Assembly (NCBI GenBank): GCA_903919455.1
Contig: CAIXIJ010000018.1
Span: 33,934-97,933, forward strand
Source of the DNA: an uncultured Acidimicrobiaceae bacterium
Lineage (GTDB): Bacteria > Actinomycetota > Acidimicrobiia > Acidimicrobiales > Ilumatobacteraceae
Direction: 5' to 3'
DNA length: 64,000 nucleotides
The notes below the pieces were generated by a model. That model was not told where the DNA came from. It did not search any database and saw nothing but the letters and a program-made list of their open reading frames with translations. Shown here one piece after another: positions 1 to 8,780 of the stretch. How positions within the stretch are numbered: the stretch's first letter is position 1; each line of letters opens with the position of its first letter. The position numbers and the translations under genes are program-made.

Positions 1-1505
1 TGGTGGCGTGGTGTGCACAGCACGCCCCGAAGTGGAACCCGATGAACGTCTGCAGCTACCACCTGCAGGAGGCAGGCGCCACACCCGTGCAGGAGATCGC
101 CTACTCGTTGGCCACCGCCATCGATGTGCTCGATGCCGTGCAGGCAAGCGGCCAGGTGGCCCCCGACCAGTTCAGCCAAGTGTTCGGCGCCATCTCGTTC
201 TTCGTAAATGCCGGCATCCGTTTCGTGGAAGAGGTCTGCAAGCTGCGTGCCTTCACGGATCTCTGGGACCGCATCGGCCTCGAGCGGTACGGCGTCACCG
301 ATGCGAAAGCTCGACGCTTCCGCTACGGCGTTCAGGTGAACAGCCTCGGCCTCACCGAGGCGCAGCCGGAAAACAACGTGCAGCGAATCGTGCTCGAGAT
401 GCTGGCGGTCACGCTGTCCAAGCGCGCTCGTGCCCGCAGCGTGCAGTTGCCGGCCTGGAACGAAGCACTCGGCCTACCGCGGCCGTGGGACCAGCAGTGG
501 GCGCTGCGAATGCAGCAGGTACTCGCCTTTGAGACCGACCTGCTGGAGTACGGCGATCTGTTCGACGGCTCCACCGTCATCGAGGCGAAGACGACCGAAC
601 TGCGCGACGCCGCCTGGGCGGAGCTACAGGAAGTGCTGTCCCTGGGTGGCGCGTTTGGCGCCGTCGACGAACTGAAGGGCCGCCTGGTGCGCTCCATGGC
701 CGAGCGCACCCGCCGCATCGAAGCCGGCGATCAGACCGTGGTGGGCGTGAACGCATTCACCGAGACCGAAACATCGCCGCTCGACTCGCCCGGCAACATC
801 CTCACCGTCGACCCGGCGGTGGAACACGAACTCATCGACGAAGTGACGGAATGGCGCCGAGCTCGCGACCAGTCGGCCGTGGATGCTGCGCTCGCTGCGC
901 TCCACGACGCCGCCGTGGGCAACGGCAACATCATGGAGCCCTCCATCGCTCTGGCGAAGGCTGGCGGCACCACCGGCGAATGGAGCGAGTGCCTGCGCGA
1001 GGTGTTCGGCGAGTTCCGCGCCCCCACCGGGGTGAACGCAGCCGTCGGCCGTCGCGTGGGCGAGCTGGCCAGCGTGGCCGAGTTCGTGAAGACCATGGCT
1101 GGTGGCCCGCCGCGTTTCCTGGTTGCCAAGCCAGGCCTCGATGGGCACAGCAACGGCGCCGAGCAGATCGCCGTCGCCGCGCGCGATGCCGGCATGGAGG
1201 TCGTGTACAGCGGCATCCGCCTCACGCCGGAGCAGATCGTGGCATCGGCAGTGGATGAAGACCCCGATGTCATCGGGCTCTCCATTCTCAGCGGCTCACA
1301 CCTTGCGCTGGTGCCCGGCATCGTCGACATGCTCCGGGCGCAGGGTGTGGACGCACCGGTGGTCGTGGGAGGCATCATCCCCGAGGTCGACCGCGACCGC
1401 CTTGCGGCAGCGGGTGTCAGCGCCATCTACACGCCGAAGGACTTCGAGATGTCGCGCATCATGCGCGACGTGGCGAACCTCGCCGCGGCACACCGCCACA
1501 GCTGA
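1..1505 (+). CDS. Ethylmalonyl-CoA mutase (MeaA/Ecm type), 5'-truncated by window
   Basis: B12-dependent acyl-CoA mutase that rearranges ethylmalonyl-CoA to methylsuccinyl-CoA in the ethylmalonyl-CoA pathway of acetyl-CoA assimilation. The reading frame is open to the first base; the GTG at base 3 is only the first possible start in the window and the real start lies upstream (the family has about 650-700 residues, about 500 are here). The catalytic barrel part shows WNPMNVCSYHLQEAGATP, and the last 130 residues are the cobalamin domain with the base-off motif GLDGHSNG (D-x-H-x-x-G) followed by VVGGIIPE. Having barrel and B12 domain on one chain fits MeaA/Ecm or a large-subunit methylmalonyl-CoA mutase; the barrel wording favours MeaA/Ecm. 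It ends converging on the next gene, with both stop codons inside a 12-base palindrome. Confidence 0.85.
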   Translation, partial: VAWCAQHAPKWNPMNVCSYHLQEAGATPVQEIAYSLATAIDVLDAVQASGQVAPDQFSQVFGAISFFVNAGIRFVEEVCKLRAFTDLWDRIGLERYGVTDAKARRFRYGVQVNSLGLTEAQPENNVQRIVLEMLAVTLSKRARARSVQLPAWNEALGLPRPWDQQWALRMQQVLAFETDLLEYGDLFDGSTVIEAKTTELRDAAWAELQEVLSLGGAFGAVDELKGRLVRSMAERTRRIEAGDQTVVGVNAFTETETSPLDSPGNILTVDPAVEHELIDEVTEWRRARDQSAVDAALAALHDAAVGNGNIMEPSIALAKAGGTTGEWSECLREVFGEFRAPTGVNAAVGRRVGELASVAEFVKTMAGGPPRFLVAKPGLDGHSNGAEQIAVAARDAGMEVVYSGIRLTPEQIVASAVDEDPDVIGLSILSGSHLALVPGIVDMLRAQGVDAPVVVGGIIPEVDRDRLAAAGVSAIYTPKDFEMSRIMRDVANLAAAHRHS

Positions 1506-1509
1506 CCGG

Positions 1510-3420
1510 TCAGGCGTAGAGGGCGGCGCGGAGGTCGAGGCCGAGCGATCTGCCGTCGAGGCAGAGATGCCGTGCGTTGAAACCGGTGGCGTGCACTGCG
1601 ATGGTGACATCGCTCGACGCCACGTCGCTGGGCGTGGCGAAGCCGAACAAGCCGTTCGCATCCGTGCGACCGCGAGCGAGTTCGCGGGGCGTGGTGCCGT
1701 CGCGATGGGCCATCACCGACACCACTGCGCCTTCCACCGGCCGGTGCTCGCCAGCGGCATCGGCATCGTGATCGGTCACCTCCACGCGGGCGGTGCGGGC
1801 ATCGGGCTTGCGCTCCACGGTGATCTCCATGTCGCGGAGCCAGATCATCGGCTCGGCGACCACTGCCTCGAAGCCAGCATCAAGCACGTGGCCGGCAACG
1901 TTGGCGTTCAGCGACACGTCCTGCGGTGCCATACCGTGGTCGGCGCTCACCACGAAGAGCGTGTCGTCGAAACGACCGAGCCGATCCAGTTCGGCGAGCA
2001 CATGGCCGATACGCACATCCGTCTCGGTGAGTGCGTCGGCGAGGCCATCGTCGTGCGGGCCGTACTCGTGGCCAGCGCCATCGGTGAGGGCGAGCTCGTG
2101 ATACACGAACACCGGCGCAGGCAGGTCGTCGCGACGCAGCAGTTCGATGATCTGCGCGAGGCCACGGGTGTCGAGTAGCGACTCGCTCGCCACGGCCGGA
2201 TGCTCCTGCGACCAACGAGGGTTCATCTGTTCGGCGAACTGCAGACTCAGTTCCTTCACCGCAGCGCGATCGCACAGGTTGCGGCCTTCCAGCACGGCGT
2301 GCTGGGCGGAGCGACCGAATGGTGCATGAATGGCCACCGTGAGTCCATCGGGGCGTTCGCGGTGGAACGCCTCGTGCAGGCTCTCCACCTGCTGTGATGC
2401 AAAGCGTTCGGTGCCGATCTGAATGCCCTGCGGCGACACCGTCTCAGCCTGCTCGCGCACGTAGTAGGTGGGGTTCACCACGTCGTGATGCCCACACCAC
2501 GTGCCGGTGACGATGGCGGTGTGACTGGGCCAGGTGATGGAGGGGAAGTTCACCATGGAACCACCGGCCAGCACCGCAGCCCGCTCGCGTAAGCGACGAA
2601 GGTTCGGCAACCCGTCGGGGTCGCGCGTCAGACGATCTTCCAACTCGGTCTGGTGCATACCGTCCATGAGGAACACGTAGAGCCCAGTCGGCTGCGCAGC
2701 ATCCTGCTGAAGGATCTCGTCGAGCACTCGCCCGTCCTGCCGCGCCAGGTACACATCGCTCGATGGATCGCCAGCAGCGTCGAGTCCCTCGATCGTGGGG
2801 AACCCCAGGGCCTTCAGCACCGTTGGTGCGATGTCGACGGCGCGGGCCGCCAGTTCGTGTCGACCGGTGCGCACACCGGGGCCGCTGAACCACAGCGGGG
2901 CTCGCGCCTGGCGCACGTGCAGGGCGCCGTGGGTGCCCGGTTGGCTGCCCGCGCACCAGTCCTTCGGCGACACGGCGAGGTCGGGGGCATTCGGCGAATC
3001 GAACAGTTGGGCAACGCGCTCGTAGCCGAACGGGTAGGTCTGATGTTCTGGCGCGATGAAACGTCGCGTCGGGTCGTCGGCTTCGAAACCCGACGCCGAG
3101 GCTGCCGCTCGCTCGAGGTCCATCGTGTTCAACGCCAACTGATCGTCGGCCGCGAGTGGGTTCTCGCCGATCACCTCGAGCACCACGAAGTGCAGGCGTC
3201 CGGCATCGTCGACCATGCGCTGAAACCGCACCATGCCGCGCGTCGACCACACCTCATACGACCCAGTGGTCGCATCGGCTCCGCGCCAGGTGAGCACCAG
3301 ATCGGCCTGCTCGCCCACCACCGGATCGGTGAGCAGCGCATGAATGGCTCGATCGCCGCTCTCGTCCTGTTGAGGATGAAGTCCCTGTCCCTGCAATCGC
3401 TCGGGCCCATGCACACGCAT
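1510..3420 (-). CDS. Alkaline-phosphatase-superfamily phosphodiesterase with C-terminal regulatory-like domain
   Basis: Probable metal-dependent phosphodiesterase/nucleotide pyrophosphatase-type hydrolase of 636 residues. The superfamily core starts near YVFLMDGMHQTE, then SITWPSHTAIVTG carries the likely nucleophile Thr/Ser region, and VVSADHGM gives the typical metal-binding Asp-His. The last 90 residues (GAVVSVMAHRDG to ATGFNARHL) look like a carboxypeptidase-regulatory-like beta sandwich. The ORF track opens at 3567, but that overlaps the GH13 gene; ATG at 3420 has GAGG five bases upstream and leaves a 7-base gap after the GH13 stop, so I prefer it. Last gene of a minus-strand run. The substrate is not predictable; no clear signal peptide with this start. 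Confidence 0.72.
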   Translation of the reverse strand: MRVHGPERLQGQGLHPQQDESGDRAIHALLTDPVVGEQADLVLTWRGADATTGSYEVWSTRGMVRFQRMVDDAGRLHFVVLEVIGENPLAADDQLALNTMDLERAAASASGFEADDPTRRFIAPEHQTYPFGYERVAQLFDSPNAPDLAVSPKDWCAGSQPGTHGALHVRQARAPLWFSGPGVRTGRHELAARAVDIAPTVLKALGFPTIEGLDAAGDPSSDVYLARQDGRVLDEILQQDAAQPTGLYVFLMDGMHQTELEDRLTRDPDGLPNLRRLRERAAVLAGGSMVNFPSITWPSHTAIVTGTWCGHHDVVNPTYYVREQAETVSPQGIQIGTERFASQQVESLHEAFHRERPDGLTVAIHAPFGRSAQHAVLEGRNLCDRAAVKELSLQFAEQMNPRWSQEHPAVASESLLDTRGLAQIIELLRRDDLPAPVFVYHELALTDGAGHEYGPHDDGLADALTETDVRIGHVLAELDRLGRFDDTLFVVSADHGMAPQDVSLNANVAGHVLDAGFEAVVAEPMIWLRDMEITVERKPDARTARVEVTDHDADAAGEHRPVEGAVVSVMAHRDGTTPRELARGRTDANGLFGFATPSDVASSDVTIAVHATGFNARHLCLDGRSLGLDLRAALYA

Positions 3421-3427
3421 CACGGCC

Positions 3428-5095
3428 TCACAGTAGGTGGATGGAGGCGTGCCAGGCAGCAAGGCGCACCGACCCTGCGCCCGGAATCGGCTCCGGAGCG
3501 TGTGCTTCGGCCAACCAGGTGTCGGCGATGGTGACGCCGGCAGGCAGGGAGTAATCGAGCGCATCACCGCACAGGTGCAAGAGCACCAGCACGCTCACGT
3601 CGTCGAGCGTGCGCGTGTAGGCGAACACGGTGGGGTGCTCGGGGTCGAGATCGCGATACGCACCGTGCACCAGTGCCGGATGCGCCCGACGCAACGCGAT
3701 GAGCCGGCGGTGATGGTGGAACACCGAGCCGTCGTCCATCATCTGCGCTGCTGCATTCACCTCGGTGTGGTTCGGGTTCACAGCGAGCCACGGCGTTCCG
3801 GCGGTGAACCCGCCTTCAGCCTCTGCGCTCCATTGCACCGGCGTGCGCGAATGGTCGCGACTGGTGTGCGCCAGATGTTCGAGCAGTTCCGCCGCAGGTA
3901 CCTTGTCCGTCTCCACCAGGCCGCGCCACAGACCCTTCACCTCCACATCGTCGTACTGCTCGATGTCGGTGAAGGGGTAGTTCGTCATGCCGATCTCGTC
4001 ACCCTGGTACACAAACGGCGTGGCGCGCTGAGTGAGGTTCCACGTGGCGAGCGCCTTCGCCGATCGCTCACGCCATGCCGGCGAGTCGTCGCCGAACTGG
4101 CTCACCATCCGAGGGTTGTCGTGGTTGGCAAGGAAGCTGGTGTTCCAGCCGGTGGTACCGGCCACCTCGTCCATGTCGGCCACGATGCGCTTGAACTGCG
4201 GCCACGTGAACGACCGTTGCCGCCAGTGCGGATGACCGAGGCGAACCAGATCGAACTGGAAGATCATCGACAGTTCTTCGCGTGCCGTGTCGGTGAACTT
4301 GGGAATCTCCGACACCTCCACGCCGAACGCTTCGCCGACCGACACCGCGTCGTAGGGGCCAAGCACCTCGGTGTGCATTTCGTGCAGGAACTCATGCACC
4401 CGAGGGCCACCGGCGTACACGTAATGCGGGCGCGCACGCTGCTCGCCTTCCAGGTTCGGCAAGCCCGGCTGTTTGGAGATGAACGGGATTACGTCCATTC
4501 GAAAACCGGCAACACCCTTGTCGAGCCAGAAACGCATCAGGTCGTAGACCTCACGCCGAACGGGTTCGTGCTCCCAATTGAGATCGGGCTGCTGTGGCGC
4601 GAAGTAGTGGAGGTACCACTGGTCGGTGGCGGCGTCGTACTCCCATGCCGAGCCACCGAAGAAGGCCGGGTAGTTGTTCGGTGGGCCGCCATCCACACCA
4701 TCGCGCCAGACGTAGTAGTCGCGATACGGGTTGTCGCGCGACGACCGACTCTGCACGAACCACTCATGCTGATCGCTGCTGTGATTCACCACGAGGTCGA
4801 TGATCAGGCGCATCCCTCGCTCGGTGATGGCGGCCAGCATTCGATCGAAGTCGTCCATCGTGCCGAACTCCGCCATCACCTTGCGGTAATCGCGAATGTC
4901 GTAACCGTTGTCGGCGTTCGGGCTGTCGAAATGCGGACTGAGCCAAATGGTGTCGATGCCGAGCACCTGCAGGTGGTCGAGACGAGACGTGATGCCGTTC
5001 AGATCGCCGATGCCGTCGCCGTTCGAATCCATGAACGAACGCGGATAAATCTGGTAGACGACCGCGTCCTTCCACCAGGGGGTGTGACCCACCAT
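3428..5095 (-). CDS. GH13 alpha-glucosidase / oligo-1,6-glucosidase-like
   Basis: Cytoplasmic alpha-glucan hydrolase of the alpha-amylase family, 555 residues, full length for oligo-1,6-glucosidases and alpha-glucosidases. It starts WWKDAVVYQIYPRSF, typical of this subgroup. Conserved regions appear in order: DLVVNHSSDQH, GFRMDVIPF with the catalytic Asp nucleophile, SVGEAFGV with the acid/base Glu, and FLANHDNPR with the transition-state Asp. QPDLNWEHEPVR is also typical. There is no signal peptide. It sits 3 bases after the radical SAM gene stop and 7 bases before the phosphodiesterase start, so it is probably cotranscribed with both. Trehalose synthase is an alternative family member, but the length and QPDLNW region favour glucosidase. 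Confidence 0.88.
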   Translation of the reverse strand: MVGHTPWWKDAVVYQIYPRSFMDSNGDGIGDLNGITSRLDHLQVLGIDTIWLSPHFDSPNADNGYDIRDYRKVMAEFGTMDDFDRMLAAITERGMRLIIDLVVNHSSDQHEWFVQSRSSRDNPYRDYYVWRDGVDGGPPNNYPAFFGGSAWEYDAATDQWYLHYFAPQQPDLNWEHEPVRREVYDLMRFWLDKGVAGFRMDVIPFISKQPGLPNLEGEQRARPHYVYAGGPRVHEFLHEMHTEVLGPYDAVSVGEAFGVEVSEIPKFTDTAREELSMIFQFDLVRLGHPHWRQRSFTWPQFKRIVADMDEVAGTTGWNTSFLANHDNPRMVSQFGDDSPAWRERSAKALATWNLTQRATPFVYQGDEIGMTNYPFTDIEQYDDVEVKGLWRGLVETDKVPAAELLEHLAHTSRDHSRTPVQWSAEAEGGFTAGTPWLAVNPNHTEVNAAAQMMDDGSVFHHHRRLIALRRAHPALVHGAYRDLDPEHPTVFAYTRTLDDVSVLVLLHLCGDALDYSLPAGVTIADTWLAEAHAPEPIPGAGSVRLAAWHASIHLL

Positions 5096-5098
5096 GCT

Positions 5099-6628
5099 CT
5101 ACTCCGAGAGAACAGAGATGCGCAGACGCGTGGGGTTGGGGTTCCGGGCGCCCACCTCACGTTCGCGCAATGCCACCCAGCGTTGCTCCACTCGTTCACG
5201 CTGCTGCTCGAGCGGCACGTCGGCAAGCAGCGTGTGCTGCGCCCGGCTGAGACCAGCCTCACGACGCTTGAGGTCGAGCAAGTCGTGCAGGCTGAGGTGC
5301 AGTTCGCGGTAGATCTCGGTGGGGTACGTGCCGTGGAACATCATTGCCAGGTCGCCGGAGGTTTCCCAGTTCGCCTGATCGTCGAGTTCCAGCTTCACCA
5401 TCTCGTGGAACCGCGTGCCCGGCAACGGGTAACTGACGCTGACCCCGATGTCGTCGGGCATGAGTTCAGAGACCAGCGCGATGGTCTTCTCGATGTCGTC
5501 CCAGGTCTCGCCCGGATAACCGAACTGGATGAAGAAACAGGCACGGATACCGTGCTCGAGAAGTCCGTGCCGAGCAACGCGGATCTGCTCGACCGTGATC
5601 TCCTTGTCCATCGCATCGAGGATCCGCTGGCTGCCGCTTTCGCAGCCGAGCCAGACCTCATGACAGCCCGAACGTGCCAACGCATCGAGCGCTTGGTCGT
5701 TCATCAGGTCGACACGACTCTGCATGGTGAACGGCACTCGCACATTCGCGGCCTCGACACGGTCGGCGAAGGCGGCCAGCCAATCGCTCCGAAGCCCAAA
5801 GATGTCGTCGGCGAACCACAGGTGGTCGGGCTGGTAGTCGTTCGCGATGTGGATCACTTCATCAGCCACCTCGGTGGCCGAGCGCATCGCGTAGCGCTGG
5901 CCCCAGATCGGCTTGGCACACCAGTTGCACGAATACGGGCACCCGCGGGTGGAGACCAGGTTCAGCGAGAACTTGCCATGCGCCGACACCCACGCCTCGC
6001 GGTAGGCCTCCATGTCGATGAGATCGCGAGCCGGGAGACCGAACACGTCGGGATGCCGTTCGATGGCCCGGCGCCCGTTCGATGACACCTCACCATCCAC
6101 CAGCACCGCAATACCGGGAATGTCGGCAAGTGACTGTTGCGGATCGTCACTGAGCCAGCGCGAGACCACCTCGCGCATGGTGTGCTCGCCCTCTCCCAGC
6201 AGGCATGCCTCGGCGCCCGCTTCGAGATACACCTCGGGGTGGTCGGTGACGTCGGCACCGCACACGGCTACACGACAGCCTGCCTCGCGGGCCATACCGA
6301 TCATCGTGAGTGCCGCCTCGCGCATGCGGGTGAGGCACATCTTCGACAGGAAGTTGAAGTTGTCTTCGAACAGCACGACGATCTTTGGACGGTGCTGTTG
6401 CAGGCTGGCGAGGAAATCGGATTCGTCGTTGGCGAGCATCGCATCGAACACGCCCACGCTGAGGCCCTCTTGGCGCAACACCGTGGCGGCATGCAGGGTG
6501 TTCAGCGGCGGGTACGGCTTCATCTTCGCGTGCTGCTTCGGGTCGAGCAGCAGGAAGTACGAGTGGCCGAGTAGCACAGTCGATTCAGTGATGGTGTCGT
6601 CCAACTGCTCAATCCCGTCTGCGCGCAA
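5099..6628 (-). CDS. B12-binding-domain radical SAM protein
   Basis: Radical S-adenosylmethionine enzyme of 509 residues with an N-terminal cobalamin-binding-like (Rossmann) part and a central radical SAM core. The core shows LVSTRGCPYSCNWCAKPIWG, giving the C-x3-C-x2-C ligands of the 4Fe-4S cluster. The N-terminal half (LLDPKQHAKMKPYPPLNTLHAATVLRQ, later VCGADVTDHPEVYLEAGAEACLLGEGEHTM) matches the B12-binding class of methyltransferase-like enzymes such as hopanoid or antibiotic C-methylases. It overlaps the preceding glycosyltransferase stop by 20 bases, so translation is probably coupled. The substrate is unknown; context of sugar transferases suggests lipid, glycan or secondary-metabolite modification, which is inference only. 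Confidence 0.85.
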   Translation of the reverse strand: MRADGIEQLDDTITESTVLLGHSYFLLLDPKQHAKMKPYPPLNTLHAATVLRQEGLSVGVFDAMLANDESDFLASLQQHRPKIVVLFEDNFNFLSKMCLTRMREAALTMIGMAREAGCRVAVCGADVTDHPEVYLEAGAEACLLGEGEHTMREVVSRWLSDDPQQSLADIPGIAVLVDGEVSSNGRRAIERHPDVFGLPARDLIDMEAYREAWVSAHGKFSLNLVSTRGCPYSCNWCAKPIWGQRYAMRSATEVADEVIHIANDYQPDHLWFADDIFGLRSDWLAAFADRVEAANVRVPFTMQSRVDLMNDQALDALARSGCHEVWLGCESGSQRILDAMDKEITVEQIRVARHGLLEHGIRACFFIQFGYPGETWDDIEKTIALVSELMPDDIGVSVSYPLPGTRFHEMVKLELDDQANWETSGDLAMMFHGTYPTEIYRELHLSLHDLLDLKRREAGLSRAQHTLLADVPLEQQRERVEQRWVALREREVGARNPNPTRLRISVLSE

Positions 6629-7676
6629 CAGTGTCGTAGGCCGCCACCAATTGGCCGGCTACATGTTCCCAGGACAGGACGATACGTGATCTTTCGAGGC
6701 TTGGTTCACCTGAGCGCCAACTTGCGTTCTCCAAGGCTTTAGCCGCAGCAGGTGCATCGGCCACGGGGAACTGCGCCCCCACATCGCCCGCGATCGCCCG
6801 ATGAGGCGGGATGGCACTCACCACAGGGACACAACCGCACGCCATGGCTTCGATGAGTGAATAGCCCGACCCTTCCCGATGGCTGGTGGAGAAGTAGATG
6901 TGGGCGCCCCGATACCAGGCGGCCATCCGCTGATGGGGCACGGCAGCGTGAAGATGTACTCGATCGCGCAGGCTGGCAGTCGCCGCAATTCGGGCTCGCA
7001 CTTCCGCCTCCATCGTGCGGTCGGTGGCCAGCATGTGCAACTGCGCATCCGGCAGCGCAGCGAGGGCAAACGCCTCGACAGCGTTGAGAGGGTCCTTGCC
7101 GGCAATCAGGCGTCCCACCCAGAGGACCGCTGGGGCGCCCGCCAGCGGTTCCGGAGCCTGCTCGGGATCCGGCAGCATCGACGCGGCCTCGAGCACCTCG
7201 AACAGCGGGGCGCCCGGTTCGATCACCCCCGCATCGATCCAGGGCTGCACCTGGCCCTCAGCGGCACCCGTGAACAGATAGCCGGCGACGCTACGTCGCA
7301 CCCAGCGATGGCCCACGCGAGCGCGACCGCTGAACACCGGTTCGCCATGGTGTTGCAGCAGCAACGGTGCCTGCACCTTGGCTAATCGGCGAAGCAACCG
7401 AGTCCAGCCAAGGCCATGCACGTGTACGACGTTCGGGCGATCAGCCGACACCGCCGCCGCCAACGCCGCGTCGGATGGGTGGAAGCGATACCTCACTCCA
7501 CCGCGCTCCAACGAACCTTCCGCCTCGCTGGTGCGCCCGTGCACCGTCACCTCGACACCTGCCCGGTGCAATCCCTCGACGGTGGAGGTGACGGTGGGCC
7601 AACCATCCACCACGTCGTCGAACCGGCCAGCAGTGATGGGCGGCATCACCATCGCCACGCGCAACGCGTCACTCAT
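6609..7676 (-). CDS. Glycosyltransferase, GT4-like
   Basis: Retaining GT-B glycosyltransferase of 355 residues. The N-terminal domain (VAMVMPPITAGRFDDVVDGWPT) resembles acceptor-binding halves, and the C-terminal half has VLWVGRLIAGKDPLNAVEAF and the E-x7-E donor motif in REGSGYSLIEAMACG. There are no membrane segments, so it acts at the cytoplasmic face. Its ATG overlaps the stop of the nucleotidyltransferase gene (ATGA) and its end overlaps the radical SAM gene. With the plus-strand GT4 gene at 8781 it gives two sugar transferases in one locus. Donor and acceptor are not predictable. Confidence 0.82.
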   Translation of the reverse strand: MSDALRVAMVMPPITAGRFDDVVDGWPTVTSTVEGLHRAGVEVTVHGRTSEAEGSLERGGVRYRFHPSDAALAAAVSADRPNVVHVHGLGWTRLLRRLAKVQAPLLLQHHGEPVFSGRARVGHRWVRRSVAGYLFTGAAEGQVQPWIDAGVIEPGAPLFEVLEAASMLPDPEQAPEPLAGAPAVLWVGRLIAGKDPLNAVEAFALAALPDAQLHMLATDRTMEAEVRARIAATASLRDRVHLHAAVPHQRMAAWYRGAHIYFSTSHREGSGYSLIEAMACGCVPVVSAIPPHRAIAGDVGAQFPVADAPAAAKALENASWRSGEPSLERSRIVLSWEHVAGQLVAAYDTVARRRD

Positions 7677-8695
7677 CGGAACCGCCCGACCGCCGAACGA
7701 CCCAGTTGGCGCGCCACGCTCGCCTGCTCGGCGGGTGACTGCGTAAATGCCGAGCGCCAGCGCGAGGTGGTGCGCTGCGTCGGGTCGCGCAGGACGGCAG
7801 CGGTGGGGGTGACCGCCAGCAACTCGGCATGTCGAAGGCGATCGAGCTCGGACCGAAGCAGTTCACTCGGCACCACGTGGGGCAGCACGCGGTCCGCTAG
7901 CCACAGACCAGGCCCGGTGAGCCGCGGGTCAACGGAGCGCATCACCTGCCCGATGGCAGTCCAGTCGAGGCCTCGCTGGTGCAGGAAATACACATCGAGC
8001 AGGTTCACCGCCCGAACCTCGGCGCGCACCACGGTGGAGGCCAGGTGACCCACCACGTGCACGGCGAAGGCCGGTTCAGCGAACCGCCACTGCCCATCGT
8101 CGGTTCGATGCGCCTCGACTTCAATGTCGAATCCTCGGGCCGTGTAGCCGTGGAGAAACTCCAGCCAGCCGGGGTGCACCTCAACACGTCCGTTGTGGTC
8201 GGCTGATTCGCCATCGGTGCGGCCCACGCTGCCGTCACCCCATGCGAGGAACGTATCTTCGTGGTCCTCGGTGGCGTACAACGACCAGCCGGCGCGGGCG
8301 AGAGCCGCGCCGGCCTGAGCCCGATAACGAGCCGGCACCAACACGTCGATGTCGCTCATCGGTCTCGTGCCGGGCGACGGCCACACCGCCTGGCCACCAG
8401 CGCTACCCCCCAGAACAGCTCCCTTCACGGGCACGGCGCACAGGTCGGCGGCAGCGAGGGCACCGAGCACCTTCGGGGTGAGCGCAGCGAATCGATCGGC
8501 TCGGGCCTGCACCTGCCCTTGCTGCTCCTGCGCGTACGCCACCACATCCGAGTCCGCCGTATCGAACAGCCCCAGCGAACCAGCGAGTGCCGTCAATCCG
8601 GTGGCCAACCCCACTTGCTGCACCGTCGCCAGTGGCCATTCGGGCAGCGCCGACTCACGACCCGTCAGGCGGGCGAGCACGGCATCGACCAGCAT
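7673..8695 (-). CDS. Nucleotidyltransferase-family protein (NTP_transf_5-like)
   Basis: 340-residue protein of the uncharacterised nucleotidyltransferase family often found in exopolysaccharide and lasso-peptide-type loci. The diagnostic stretch is RPMSDIDVLVPARYR, the catalytic G/S-x-D-x-D-type metal motif, followed by VEVHPGWLEF, also typical. It is preceded by a helical N-terminal segment (VLGALAAADLCAVPVKGAVLGG) that supplies the lysine-containing KG motif of this family. First gene of the minus-strand run ending in the phosphodiesterase; the next gene overlaps by four bases. A partner HprK-like ATPase is encoded close by at 9863, a pairing known from other such loci. The exact reaction is unknown. 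Confidence 0.7.
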   Translation of the reverse strand: MLVDAVLARLTGRESALPEWPLATVQQVGLATGLTALAGSLGLFDTADSDVVAYAQEQQGQVQARADRFAALTPKVLGALAAADLCAVPVKGAVLGGSAGGQAVWPSPGTRPMSDIDVLVPARYRAQAGAALARAGWSLYATEDHEDTFLAWGDGSVGRTDGESADHNGRVEVHPGWLEFLHGYTARGFDIEVEAHRTDDGQWRFAEPAFAVHVVGHLASTVVRAEVRAVNLLDVYFLHQRGLDWTAIGQVMRSVDPRLTGPGLWLADRVLPHVVPSELLRSELDRLRHAELLAVTPTAAVLRDPTQRTTSRWRSAFTQSPAEQASVARQLGRSAVGRFR

Positions 8696-8780
8696 CAGTT
8701 GCTGGCCACGCCACGGGGTGACCGTAGGAACGACGATCGCAGGACACTAGCCACGGCACTCGATCCGCGAGACTGCGAGG

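Noticed and set aside
3437-6085. 882-residue plus-strand ORF
   Set aside because: Antisense shadow of the GH13 and radical SAM genes; His/Arg/Val-rich and without any family motif.
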